Below, piece by piece: positions 33,511 to 43,964 of a DNA stretch of 64,000 nucleotides. A program made the translations under genes and the position numbers. A model generated the notes under the pieces. It made no database searches. It was not told the origin of the DNA and saw only the letters and a program-made list of their open reading frames with translations. Each line of letters opens with the position of its first letter. Position 1 is the stretch's first letter. The stretch comes from Ceriagrion tenellum (Eukaryota; Arthropoda; Insecta; Odonata; Coenagrionidae), in NCBI GenBank assembly GCA_963169105.1, contig OY720639.1, positions 87,774,593 to 87,838,592 of the forward strand. The letters run 5' to 3'.

Positions 33511-33635
33511 AATTGTTAGCGCAATTAAGAAAAAATTATATTGCCAAGTGTGCGATCGTCATATTTCATAATTTTATAATAGCTCTCTGCGTTATTTTTT
33601 TGGGTGTAGATATCCCAAGTGTCAAGTACTAAATG
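33480..33635. repeat. Repeat shared with 35655-35835
   Basis: Shared: GCAATTA.GAAA, ATTGCCAAGT, GCGATCGTCAT.TTTC, CTCT.CGCGTTATTTTTTT and TATCCCA.GTGT. Confidence 0.7.
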
Positions 33636-33639
33636 AAGT

Positions 33640-33885
33640 CCATACAGAAAGAGAAATATTGGAAACAATTAAAACAAGAAGAGCAAAGCTCATCGGACAC
33701 TTACTCAGGCACGACAACTTCATACAAAATATTATGGAAGGAAAAATTCCAGGCAAAAGACAGAGAGGACGACCGAGAACTTCCTACCTAAAAGTTTTGA
33801 CGATGGAAATGGGATGCACCTCGTACAATGAAATGAAGAGGAAGGCTGAAAAAAGAGATTGTTGGAAGTCGTGACTGCAACGACA
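33640..33885 (+). mobile_element. RTE-like LINE fragment
   Basis: Open from 33659 to a stop at 33874, with TRRAKLIGHLLRHDNFIQN and GKRQRGRPRTSYL, the usual RTE-like C-terminal motifs. 5'-truncated; no clear tail or duplication. Confidence 0.75.
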
Positions 33886-34024
33886 AGGATAACCTTTAGA
33901 AGAGAAGAAGTTCCCATGCGTGAAATGAGAGGCGATTAGTTGGTGCGATTTTTGGACAAGTGCATATTTCCGCAAACCATTGATAACGTATTCTCATTAT
34001 CAGCAAAATTTAATTACAATTTTT

Positions 34025-34210
34025 TTATTCTACCGGTAAAAGATAGGTTTTGTTGAAAGTTAGATAAAGTTTTCCTGGTTTTTTACACTTTCGAGGTCCT
34101 ATCTATTCCTAGTAGAGCTTTTTATGAACGGAAAAAATTTGTATCGTACCGTTTGTGTCATTTTTTTGGGAAATCAGTACTATTTTTACCTTCCGGTCTT
34201 CGTGTACTGT
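34025..34210. repeat. Third unit of the 32.9-33.5 kb repeat
   Basis: ACCGGTAAAAGATAGGTTTTG, CTATTCCTAGTAGAGCTTTTTA and GGGAAATCAGTACTATTTTT match the earlier units. Confidence 0.75.
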
Positions 34211-34247
34211 AATTCATTGAATCTTTTTTTTTTATATTTCTACTTAA

Positions 34248-34560
34248 CCCTCTTAGTGCGGTGAGCCGATATATTGGCTTCGGCATCTCGGGAGAAAAGT
34301 GCGGCTGGCCGATATATCCGCTCATAGGCAAAAAATTGTTTAACTTAAGCACACAAATATAATTACAATAAATTTTTTGTATGATGTAAAAGTCTTTTTT
34401 TATTATTAATTAATTCAATGTATACACAATAAGAAAAACCGCGTATGGATATTTTAAACAATAACTTTATAATATTTATTTTCCTAGAGTGATACATTTC
34501 ATTAAGTTACCCTCCGCATTTTTCGCTGGAACCGCTGGCATGAGTCAGCACTAAAGAGGG
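34248..34560. mobile_element. piggyBac-like miniature element, 313 bp
   Basis: TTAA lies at 34244-34247 and 34561-34564. The left end is CCCTCTTAGTGC and the right end GCACTAAAGAGGG, inverted with one extra base. Both the CCC ends and the exact TTAA duplication fit piggyBac. No ORF inside; a local duplication of GCCGATATAT (34266, 34311) is present. Confidence 0.85.
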
Positions 34561-34570
34561 TTAATACCAG

Positions 34571-34756
34571 TTAAAACAATTTGGAAACCCTGTCTCCCTT
34601 CGCCAAAAGTTTGTGGATACTATGATTTTCCCACACATAGACTACCGCTGAGTGATATACTCTGACCTTACAAACGAACTGAATCTTAAACTCCATAGGG
34701 GTTGGAACTCTTTTGTGAGGTATATCTTTGACATCACATGTTATGAACACATGACT
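34571..34756 (-). CDS. Possible coding exon, 61 codons plus stop (unidentified)
   Basis: The minus strand has a T-rich tract, AAAGTACAG, then an open segment beginning SHVFITCDVKDIPHK, continuing PTPMEFKIQFVCKVRV and ending LLAKGDRVSKLF-stop. It looks protein-like: mixed hydrophobic/charged, with no low complexity. The frame stays open another 97 codons upstream, but that part is Phe/Tyr/Leu-rich and probably intronic. The stop is only 10 bp from the piggyBac-like element, so a transposon-derived origin is possible. I do not recognise the family. Confidence 0.4.
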   Translation of the reverse strand, partial: SHVFITCDVKDIPHKRVPTPMEFKIQFVCKVRVYHSAVVYVWENHSIHKLLAKGDRVSKLF

Positions 34757-35309
34757 CTGTACTTTAAAAAAAATCAGATGGTTAAAAATAAAAAATAGGA
34801 GCTTACTTAATAAGGCAACATTCAGGTACATAGTAATTACGAAAGAACTTCCTTCATATTTATACCAGAATGCAAAATACAATGCTAGAACAAATAAACG
34901 TCCAACACGCCGCTTGGAAGACTTTATATACCACACTATCGAATATCTGCATACGCTAGGTCTTTCCATGTCATCTCTTGCGAGTATGGAATCAATTGTC
35001 TGAAGATATAAAAAATTGAAAATGCAGATAAATTCAAAAGGAAATATCATGAAATGTTACTTCAAGTGAACTAAATACGGTAATTGAACTAAATTTTGTG
35101 CCAAACTGTACAATTATGTATTTTTATAATTTTGCCCTTTTGTTAAATATTATGTCGGATTCTGTGATATTAGTATATCTGGTAAATCAGGCTTGTGTAA
35201 TATTTGTTTGACTCTAAAGATATGTACAATCATATATGCTCCCAAGGGACACACTTGTCCCGGACTAATCAATTAATTATAAAATATTTAAGGTTTTCCC
35301 TGCAAATTA
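34757..35309. other. Unassigned AT-rich sequence
   Basis: No repeat or further exon was recognised. Confidence 0.4.
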
Positions 35310-35650
35310 TATTCGTGAATGTTTCTCAGGTTTCGGGTTTGACATCGGGTAAGATAATTGATGTACATCTACGTTTCGATGGTTGACTCAGCCATCTTCA
35401 TCAGGATAATGACAGGAGCAGTAGAAAAGGTGTGGGAAAACCAGAGTATCAACTAAATTTTGGCAAAGAGAGACAGGGATAAGATGTGTAAATTGTTTCA
35501 ACTGGCATGAATAAGAAGTAGAAGAAAACGATTCAATAAATTAATATTCAATAAATTATCCTGATGACGATGGCTGAGTCAACCGTCAAAACGTTGATGT
35601 GTATCAATGATCCTACCCGGTGTCAAACCCAAGAAACATTTACGAAATTT
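35310..35650. mobile_element. Fold-back element with ~100-bp arms and two hammerhead-like cores
   Basis: The left arm (35310-35410) and right arm (35553-35650) are inverse copies: GGGTTTGACATCGGGTA against TACCCGGTGTCAAACCC, and CATCAGGATAAT against ATTATCCTGATG. The 142-bp spacer has no ORF. The arrangement resembles the inverted partial copies typical of Penelope-like retroelements; no GIY-YIG or RT codons are present here. Confidence 0.65.
35364..35412 (-). ncRNA. Hammerhead-ribozyme-like motif
   Basis: Minus strand: TATC (stem I), CTGATGA (complement of 35398-35404), one extra A, GATGG-CTGAGTCAA-CCATC (stem II), GAAAC (35377-35373), GT, A, and GATG (stem I, one wobble). Stem III is the self-complementary ACGT with no loop, so pairing would need two molecules or neighbouring copies. 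The inverted copy at 35557-35603 on + is intact except that GAAA is CAAA, a change at the core G12 that should abolish activity. Confidence 0.5.
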
Positions 35651-35654
35651 AATT

Positions 35655-35835
35655 TTCCCCTCTATTCTATTCTACTTCTTAGTCATTCATGCAATTAGGA
35701 AAGAAAAACAACATTGCCAAGTTGAGCGATCGTCATCTTTCTTAAAAGCCTAGCTCTCCGCGTTATTTTTTTAAAGTGAAGCTATCCCATGTGTGGAATA
35801 AGAGTTCGCTCCGGCAATAAATGTCAAGGATGAAA
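35655..35835. repeat. Repeat shared with 33480-33635
   Basis: See the partner copy. Confidence 0.7.
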
Positions 35836-37299
35836 GCAAGTATCTATTTTTGGGGGAAGCCGTCATCTGGTTACGTCTCGTGGCGTCGAGACGAGGAAAG
35901 GAAAAAAAATTAAAACTAAAGCGATAATGGGAGCGTTAGCTGGAATAGCTGCTCACGCATTTATAGGTCGGAGATGTGAGTATGACGCTCCCCTCACTGT
36001 GTTGTCGGGGGGGGGGGGGGGGGGGGGGTCGGTACTTTTCAATGGAGGTGACGTCACCCGCTGGCGCCTCGGCGCTCGTGGAAGTGGGATGTGCAATTCA
36101 TCCCACAAGAGTTTGACATTTGCACCCACGGGCGTGTCACTGTGTCGACTGTGGTCGCTCATCCCAGTGCCGCCAAAGGGATGTCCCAGACGGACGGGGG
36201 GTGGGAGGGGGTTGTAAGGGGGAGGGATGGAAGGGAGAATGGGGTGGGATTGGTCAAGAGATAGGAGGCGTGAGGGGCGGGGGGGAAGGAGTTGTGGGGA
36301 AGTCTCGAGGTTTTTCCGTGAGGCGTTTGGAGACACTTTTGTTTATTTGCCTTTAGATTTGCCTTAAACTTTGGAACCATGGTCTCAGTAATGTTTGTTT
36401 CATTATTCCAACACAATTTACATTCATTATTACAAGTTGCGGGTGATTTCAGATAGCTTTGAAGGAGAACCTGTTTAAGGCTAAAATCAAATGGTCATCG
36501 GTTATGCTTCAAAACTATTATGGCCAGTTGCAGGAACGATACATATGTATTCTATACAGTTATGGGACCCATGAGACATGGCAACCATTCAATAAGTGTT
36601 GCAGGAACGTTGGATAAATTTATTGGTTTCATAACTTCTGGCATGTTGTTATGAGTTCCGTAAGTAGCCAAGATGGCGGATGCGCATAGAACAACTTGAA
36701 GACATAATTACTAGATTAAAGAGTAGTTTAGAGACAAATGATCAGTTAATTTACTCTTACTGACAAATTATTATGTGCATTAGCAATTTTTCATAGGCTA
36801 AAATTTCATAAATTTCTTCCGGCGTTAGGAAAAGTTCAAATATTTGAAGCTATTAACTGTTGGTAAATAAGTTATGTAACAAGTAGGCGTGGTCACGCTT
36901 AAAGTGTGAACACAAGGTATAATGAATTTGTATTACAGAAGACAGCATTATATATCCTTCGGGGAGTGATTAAAATACTGAAATTCAAATTCATTGTACT
37001 TGATGATGAGGCTATAGGCATCGAAATGTGTTTTACAAACAAAGAGTTAACAGATTGGGCATTATGAAGTTTTTTCTTTAAAATTTTACCATTTCATATT
37101 TGTTATCGTAAGTATTGGGCGGGTTATGCCAAGGGTTTCGCGCTGTTTATGATGCAAGCATTTTGCATCTAAAAATATCATATTATTAACACTCTGGGGT
37201 AAATTTTCCTTCAAGGCAAGACAAGTATCTGGCACGACGTGATGGTATTTCAGCGCAAAAAAGGACAGAAAATGCAATGTGACGCTGTTGAGATATATA
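35836..37299. other. Unassigned; GC-rich patch with a G22 run
   Basis: 35930-36330 is GC-rich with a 22-base G run at 36007-36028 and further G-rich stretches to 36300. Frames on both strands here are composition artefacts. TTGATGATG..CATCGAAA at 36999-37027 resembles a degenerate hammerhead core. Nothing else was recognised. Confidence 0.45.
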
Positions 37300-37730
37300 T
37301 AATGACAATAATAAAAATAATAATACTTTATTGGTTCCTTATGGACAAGTTTTTCACAAGTATGGAACATGTCATTTTGCCTTTTTACAGACAGCACAAT
37401 TGATATAATTGCAAATCATTACATAAGAACTGTACAAAGAATATGTATGTACACGAGAACCCGAAGAGATAAACCAAGTGTTACAACATAATGAACACTG
37501 CATTGAAATAATGAAAAAGGAAATTTATTTTTTATGTGAAAGTGACATCAATTCATCAATGGTGTATCACTGATTACAAAGAGAATTATAGAGTTTAGTT
37601 TTGAAGGAGTGGAAACTACGTATTTCCTTCAGGTTTCTTGGTAAAGCATTCATGAATTTGACTCCAGCATAACCAGGACTCTTTGCGAACATGGATGAGT
37701 TGTGAGCTGTTATTCTAATTTCATTACTCA
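37300..37730 (-). mobile_element. L2/CR1-like LINE 3' end with (ATT)n tail
   Basis: The minus strand is open from about 37692 to a stop at 37567, including SPGYAGVKFMNALPRNLKEI and SFHSFKTKLYNSLC, a typical RT C-terminus. A 260-bp 3' UTR and a trinucleotide tail (AATAATAAT on +, about 37311-37327) follow. Confidence 0.75.
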
Positions 37731-38628
37731 TATGTTATGTGACTTAGATTTTCATTTAATGTATCTTCATCGGGTAACTTTTCTCATGAGTTTATTTTTA
37801 CCTCTCCCTACCCAGTGGCATTATTTATTTAATTACTATTCTCATCTCTTTATTTTGATTTTTAACTCTGTTTTTCACTTGTCTGGAAAATTGTCGACTT
37901 GAACTTTGGCATATGTGATATTCATGATTTATGTGTTAATTTTTCCGAATGAAATGTGGCGGCGCGTACCGCTGCTATTGTGATTTGAAATTTTGACATA
38001 TTTAGAATTTTGAAGTCAAGATTTCTTATCACTGACGAAAATTTACAACAGCGTCGAGGATCCTGCCAGTATTGGAGATAAATGAATGGATTATGTATCA
38101 GAAAGGTGCTCAGGACTGAATAAATTGTGTTTCTTCCGAACGATTCTCTCTCTCGTATAAAGGTCGTAGTTTTAAGCAGTTGGACTCGAGTCTGTAAAAA
38201 CTTTTCAAATTTACGGCACCACGCTTTGATATGATTTGAGGTCTTTTGATGTAAATGCCCCGTCATAAATAAAACAGCCGCAGCGCTTTAGTACCTTAAC
38301 ATACCAAAAGTAGGCCTAGCACTCTCTTTCTTCGTGGCGCGTATAAGTTTGACTTGGTGAGAGATAAATTTTCTGATCGCTCCTTTGACTTTGATTGAAT
38401 TCATCATCGAATTCATTATCACTTGCCGCTTATATAATCGGTGTCTCTTGCGCAAGAACTTGGGAAGTCCAAGTTTTTCCCAGCATAATTATTTTGCACA
38501 TATCTCTTCATGCATGTTTTTCTGTAGTACAGATAGGATTACTTTGATGAGTATAGGAATTTTAATGCGGCTTTATTCTTTTAAGTAACGTCCACGGCAG
38601 TATTTTTGTTTGTCGCAAACAGTACTTC
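37731..38628. other. Unassigned sequence
   Basis: Nothing recognised. Confidence 0.4.
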
Positions 38629-38717
38629 AATTGAAGGACGACCGAAGGCTTTCCGGGCGTATGATGCTGTTAAAGGTTACTCGGGCTTTCCACCGGGTCA
38701 AACTCTCCATATTGGCC

Positions 38718-38765
38718 GACGTTTCGATGAATTCGATGAACGATAATGTCATCGTCATCAGGACA
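38718..38765 (-). ncRNA. Hammerhead-ribozyme-like motif
   Basis: Minus strand: GTC (stem I), CTGATGA (complement of 38755-38761), one extra C, GATG-20 nt-CATC (stem II), GAAAC (38725-38721), GT, C, GGC (stem I with one wobble). The stem III segment is again ACGT without a loop. Confidence 0.4.
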
Positions 38766-38801
38766 TGACTTGAACTTGCCCGAATGACTTGAGTACGAAC
38801 C

Positions 38802-38846
38802 TGCCCTGATGACGATGGACGACTCGTTCATCGAAACGTTGGGCAA
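38802..38846 (+). ncRNA. Hammerhead-ribozyme-like motif
   Basis: CTGATGA at 38806-38812, one extra C, GATG (38814-38817) pairing with CATC (38829-38832), GAAAC at 38833-38837, then GTT and GGGC. Stem I is short (GG/CC). Inverse partner of the motif at 38718-38765. Confidence 0.4.
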
Positions 38847-38984
38847 GATGGAAAGTTTGATCAGGTGGAAAGCCCGAATAACCTTTAACAAAGTACTTCC
38901 ATTGTTCTAGGGTTCGATAGGGTTAGCAGGAGGTGGAGTATCGGCTTTTTCCCCAAAAAAATTTGATAATGGAATTAAAAAATT

Positions 38985-39745
38985 ATGGATACTTACCCAT
39001 CGCGTCATTCCCTTTCGGAGTTGGCCAAATGCAAGAATTTAGTTATATCCGTAACCCCTAGAAAGCTTACGAGCTTAATAGAAGAACTAGTATGGGAATC
39101 ACTATCAGAACGCAGGTTAAAATTTAGGTTAAACCTTTTAAGTAAATTCGAAACAGAGTTGTTCACAGATGACGTTTGAGAACCCCTGCGTATTATGCTA
39201 GGTTTGATCATATTAGCAAGATTAGAGAGATAGGTTGTACCGATAGATTTAAAATGTCATTTTTCCCGCGTACCATAAGAGAGAACAATAGGCAGCGTAG
39301 CATAGGGATAGGTAGGTGAAATATAGTTAGAGTAGTCTGTAGTGCATGATGCATGTAGTAGCAACCAATAATCCCTTTCTTATTATGTAGATACTAACCA
39401 CCTAGATGCATGTGACCCTATTATCCAGCATGTCTCCATTAAATATCCTAGTCGCATGTCAATAGTGCATGTTTGGTGATCTTCACCCCCTGCCACACAC
39501 CCTCGTGGTGGCTCGCAGGGTATCACGTAGATGTAGATGTAGAAATCTAACTCCCTATTTATAATGACCTCCATAATGCCCTATTCTTGCAGACCAAATT
39601 CGCATCTCTGACTTAATACATTGCTTTATATTCGCTCTCCTGTTCGAAAGACTCCAAATTATCCTCGTCTTTAAAATCTCTTCTACCTCATTCACCCATG
39701 ACTTTCAAGATGTCACTCTATCTCTCACATCGTGACTTCCACGAT
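38985..39745 (-). mobile_element. RTE-like LINE family D, split by a family-A LINE
   Basis: The 3' part (38985-39060, CATCGCGTCATTCCCTTTCGG) and the coding part (39543-39745; TGCCCTATTCTTGCAGACC, ATTCGCTCTCCTGTTC, CTCTTCTACCTCATTCA) align to the continuous copy at 2669-2960. Frames are broken. Confidence 0.7.
39066..39542 (+). mobile_element. CR1/L2-like LINE family A, copy 2
   Basis: GAGCTTAATAGAAGAACTAG and GAACGCAGGTTAAAATTTAGG encode LIEEL and ERRLKFRLNLL; the ORF is broken by a TGA at 39177. The family-A 3' region and (GATGTA)n tail follow. TAGAAA at both junctions may be the target duplication. Confidence 0.8.
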
Positions 39746-40490
39746 AATATCTCCGTGAGGGATATTGGCTATATATAGTGGTTGCTGTTTGAAACTCTCT
39801 TCGTTTAGGGAGTTGGTACTGCATTCTTTCTATGACGCATTTGGTTCGAATATCCTCCCGATCGTTTTCATTCACACGAGCTCGATAATTTTTCTGCACG
39901 GTATGTAAATGAGTTGAATGTGGATTTTATAATCTTCTAACAGCTCCTTTGTTTTTATGGTGGGGGAGGGGTAGCCATGGATGGGACTCTTTTGGGATGC
40001 GAGCTGATGAGAGGGGGATTCAATAATTTCGTTGAACTATGACGAAAGAAAACGATTGATGGGCTATTTGAAGAAGGGAAGGAGTGTTTAAGTGCAAATG
40101 GAATGAGGCTGGAAATGTATTCACACGAGAATCTTGATTAATGATGCTGTTGCACGAGAGAGAGAGAGTCACACTGTTGCCGTTTTGTTGACGAGTTATG
40201 AATTTTAATGAGCCAATACCCAATGATTTATGCTTATCGACCTCTTTATTTTAAAATGCGTATCAATAAAAATACGTGCTTGAGGTTTTAAGATCGAGAG
40301 GAACATTGAGAACTATGATGGGATACGTTGAATTTACAGAGAAAAAATGGAGATTTCCTTATTTGTATCCTTCAAAATTGCTACGGGAATTTGGAGGCCT
40401 GTTTAGCGTACCCAGGCGTAGAGTAGTTAGCTACGCAATGTCCCTCCAAGCCAAGAATTGTTTTTCGATTCCCGGTTCCAGCCGATTTTT
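39746..40490. other. Unassigned sequence
   Basis: Nothing recognised; a (GA)n microsatellite at 40155-40168. Confidence 0.4.
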
Positions 40491-40491
40491 T

Positions 40492-40790
40492 CCGGGGCTC
40501 GGGTTGGTGTGGTGGCTAACCATACAGACGGCCAGGGTTCAAATCCCTGCAGAGGGGGATGTTTTTCAGAGTAAATCCGCTCCCTACATGAGTATCTTGT
40601 GGAGAGCAATTCAAAGAAAAGTACTCCGTCTGTCGGATGAGACGTTAAACCGTGGTCCCCTTGGCGCCTTTCGTTAAGAGCAGGCTAATGCCGACGCCGG
40701 GTTTATATCCATCCTTCCTCCTTTACCTATCCCGTATGGCGCTAATGACCTTAGCAGTCGGTTGCCTCCCCAAAATCCAATCCAACCACC
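40492..40790 (+). mobile_element. tRNA-derived SINE, family S2, fullest copy
   Basis: The head has an A-box-like TGGTGTGGTGGCTAACC and B-box GGGTTCAAATCCC at standard spacing. The body follows: GTCGGATGAGACGTTAAACC, CTTGGCGCCTTTCGTTAAGAG, GCCGACGCCGGGTTT and ATGGCGCTAATGACC. It is about 300 bp. The tRNA of origin is not clear. Confidence 0.75.
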
Positions 40791-41094
40791 GATTGTTTTC
40801 CTCTTGGCAATATCAACGTATTTCGCCGCCGTATTTGCGGATGGCTTGAATAGCGGCATCTAAGATGGGAGTTTGAAAGCAACGAGAATGTGACCAAATA
40901 GAATTAAGTCATTAAAAAGTTGCAGCAGTCATGCCTAATTCCAAGGTGAAAAACTAATGAAGAAACAGATGGCAGCAATACCACGTGGAGTACTTTACTT
41001 CTGCATATGTGCTATGTACAACATGGATAAACGATTTAGAAATTAAACACCATCCATGAACCATTATCATTATTGTAGAGCGTGTAAGTCCTTT
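40791..41094. other. Unassigned sequence
   Basis: Nothing recognised. Confidence 0.4.
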
Positions 41095-41644
41095 GTGCTT
41101 TGACAAAAGTCCAAGAGAGATGATATTTCGCTGTAGTTAGGCCACACCTCTAATACGCCGCGAGCATTTGAGACTCTGGTCATAAAGATTTAACCAAAAA
41201 ATTAATAAAATACAGAGGAAAGCAGCATGCTTCGTTGAAAACTGCTACGAGCGTACATATAAAGTCTCAAAACTTTTGGAGGGGTCAAGGTGGGAGCCCT
41301 TAGCGACTCGGAGGCTACACGCTAGGGTTAGATTGCTTGATAAATTCAGAACAGATATTTTTTAGAGCGACACAGAGAATATTATCAAGACGCCTCACTA
41401 CATCTCTAGGTCTGACAGATGCGATAAAATAAGAGAGATACACTGCCGAACAGATAGGTACCAAAACTCGTTCTTTCCGCGAACAAGCGACCACAATAAA
41501 AGTGAGCTCCACTAAGTACACCCCTAAAATACATGTCACCATTTCATCTCCAAAAAACTTTCGTCTTTACACGGCTGGTGATCTAAAACCCCCTGCCACA
41601 CGCTCATGCGGTGGCTCGCGAGGAATTACGTAGATGTAGATGTA
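41095..41644 (+). mobile_element. CR1/L2-like LINE family B, copy 5
   Basis: GTTAGGCCACACCT.TAATACGCCGCGAG, GGGAGCCCTTAGCGACTCGG, GCGACACAGAGAATATTATC and the family-B tail with TAGATGTAGATGTA. Several stops. Confidence 0.85.
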
Positions 41645-42048
41645 CACCTAATAATACCTCCTATCGGCAGATTTCCCAACACATCGCCCACACGCAAATT
41701 TCCACTATCCAACGTTTCTGTGCGCTTAAGTGACGTGATGTTTTCCAGTCTACTCTGGCTGCTTACCTCTTGAATGTAAAGCTACCAAGTTTTGCATTAA
41801 AGAAGAGCGTAATGGAAAACAAACCAACAACTTTGAAGAGGTGTGGGTAACACCTATGATCCCTCCCATGTTTCTATATAGAAGTGGCGAAGATATCACG
41901 TTTATAAATTTGACGTGGAACGTTAAGGATCACTCATAACGCTTGAGAAAATTTTTTTCATAAAGGAGCAGTTCCTCCGCAATATTATCCCAGCATTCCT
42001 CAATACTGGTATAACTAAGTAACTTCAACCCAGATTGGAACAGATATT
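41645..42048. other. Unassigned sequence
   Basis: Nothing recognised. Confidence 0.4.
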
Positions 42049-42617
42049 TGGGGAGGCGACCGACAGCTAAGGTCATTTGCGCCATAGGGGACAGGGGGAA
42101 TGTAGGAAGATCGCTCCTAAAGGAAATAAGGAAAAGGAAAGGAAACTGGTTGGGCCATGTGATGAGAGGGAAAAGTAAAATAACTGTGGCACTTGAGGGT
42201 TCAATTGAAGGAAAGAAAACGAGAGAAAGGAGAAGAATTAAATTGGTGGATCAGGTGAAGAACATCAGCTATGATGAAGCAAAGAAGGAAGCTCGGGGCA
42301 GAAGCGGATGGAGACAGCAGTGGTGTACGGGACCTGCCAGCAGGCAGAACACCAGATGATGATGAGGGGACAGGTAAGGGAGAAAGTTTGGATAGGTACC
42401 GTTGGTGGTTGGCATTAGTGTGCTCTTAACGAAAGACGCCAAGGGAACCACGGTTTAACGTCTCATCCGACAGACGGAGTACTGAACTTAAGCGCCCTCC
42501 ACAAGGCACTCAAGTAGGGCTCTGGTTCCCTCTGAAAAAAATCCTCCTCTGCAGGGATTCGAACCCTGGCCGTCGGTATGGTTAGTCAGTACTCTAGCCA
42601 GCACACCGACCCGATCC
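42049..42617 (-). mobile_element. tRNA-derived SINE, family S2, split by a LINE
   Basis: Minus-strand copy: head and B box at 42617-42540 (GGATTCGAACCC on +), body to 42375, tail at 42095-42049 (GGCGACCGACAGCTAAGGTC on +). The two parts are separated by the LINE at 42096-42364. Confidence 0.8.
42096..42364 (+). mobile_element. RTE-like LINE fragment nested in a SINE, 10-bp target duplication
   Basis: AGGGGACAGG lies at 42086-42095 and 42365-42374. The insert encodes RKRKGNWLGHVMRGKSKI and EGKKTRERRRIKLVDQ, the RTE-like C-terminus, and ends in a (GAT)n tail. Confidence 0.9.
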
Positions 42618-43964
42618 CCAGATTTAACCCTCCTAATTGTTAGTGTCTCATTCCGTTTCAAATAATCGGTAGTGCATTCATTCATGCAATTTATTGCACA
42701 CTGCCTTGTGTGCAGAGTCTGGAACGAATGAAGAGGACATAAGCAATCGTGTTTATTGCACACTTCCTTATGTGCAGAGTCTGAAACGACGTGACAAGGT
42801 TGTAAGCAATCGTGTTTTGTAAATTAAGCCACTCAATTAAGCACTTGTTAACAATCTTATGATTGATATCACTAACTCATCTCTCAAGCTACGGTTTACA
42901 ATAAATTCGGGTCCTGGACAAAGCATGTCGTACTAAACCTTGTATTAAATCAATACTGAATAAAGAAATGGAACTTCGCCCCTTATTGGAATCCCCAATG
43001 TCCGTTATTACAAAAAGTTCGTAATGGCGTTCATTTTTATTCAATTTTCGCAGTATCACGGAAGGAGTTATATGTACACTTCTATCGATTATCTTCGCTT
43101 TTTAACCTCTCACCGTTGCCGCGTCGTTTCGGAGCAAAGGGGGAAACTGGTTCACGAGGACTATTCCTGATATAATGGAAGAAAACTATTTAATCTCGGA
43201 AATCTCTTCCCGATGATCCTATTATTTCTTCCTCCCGCATTCGTGCATGCACGCTGGTACGCGATCTACACGAAATATAATGGGACGAGTTTGCTCCATT
43301 TTTCCGCGGCGCTGAGATTTATGGGAACGGCGGAAGAAATCGCAATATTTTGATCCGTTCTCTCGGAGCCGTTCAATATTTCTCCCATTTCTGCCTTCTC
43401 TCTTTAAGGTTTTTTTTGTGTTTAAGCGGCACATTCTTCTCCAGAGTGCAATGCCCTTAATCCCATTGCCCGCGAAAAGTCCCTTCTGTGTACGATGAAG
43501 GAATCCAGCCGTATCTTCTTCTTCATCCTCCTCTTTCCCCGGCAGGGGAAAGGGGGAATGTTATAGTGTATGTGGAAGAATGAGTGTTGAGTAGGGGGCA
43601 CAAGGGGGAGGGAGGGGGGCGGGTTCACCCTGTGGTCCTCCCTCCCCCCCAAACCCTCTCCCCTCTCTCTCGCTACTCGTCGTTAGCTATGCAAATTATT
43701 ATTATCTCCCCACCTCCCTCCCTCGTCCTCCCTCCACCCCGTCCTCTGATTTATGGGGTCTTCCATCCTTCTTTTTTTATTTTATAGCCCTTCCATCCAG
43801 CTCCCGTCGTAGCTCCCGCCTCTAGAAGGGGGAGGGGGAGTGGAACGGGGGGTGATTCGTGTCTGCTAACACGGAAGTGACGGCGACTAAAGGATTAAGG
43901 GCGACTCTCTCTGGGGTGGCCGAAGGGTATTTGGCGTAGGAGCGGCGTGGTGTTTTTTTTGGTT
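42618..43964. other. Unassigned, with G/C-run-rich patch
   Basis: GTGTGCAGAGTCTG.AACGA at 42710 and 42770 marks a two-unit, about 60-bp repeat. 43540-43860 is rich in alternating G-runs and C-runs (GGGGGAGGGAGG, CCTCCCTCCACCCC). No gene was recognised. Confidence 0.4.

Larger units (their letters stand above)
38629..38891. mobile_element. Fold-back element with 8-bp target duplication and two hammerhead-like cores
   Basis: AGTACTTC flanks it at 38621-38628 and 38892-38899. The arms pair GTTAAAGGTTACTCGGGC with its near complement at 38870-38890, and GACGTTTCGATGAATTCGATG with its counterpart at 38817-38840. A shorter relative of the outer end is at 49714-49818. Confidence 0.7.

Noticed and set aside
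34757..35050. Upstream 97 codons of the minus-strand frame ending at 34571
   Set aside because: Phe/Tyr/Leu-rich, consistent with AT-rich intron, and separated from the protein-like part by an acceptor-like sequence.
35953..36336. 127-codon minus-strand Pro/Ser-rich ORF
   Set aside because: Encoded by C-runs in a GC-rich patch including the G22 run; competing frames exist on both strands.
40276..40677. 133-codon + ORF
   Set aside because: Its second half is the tRNA-derived SINE, and the first half has no recognisable domain.
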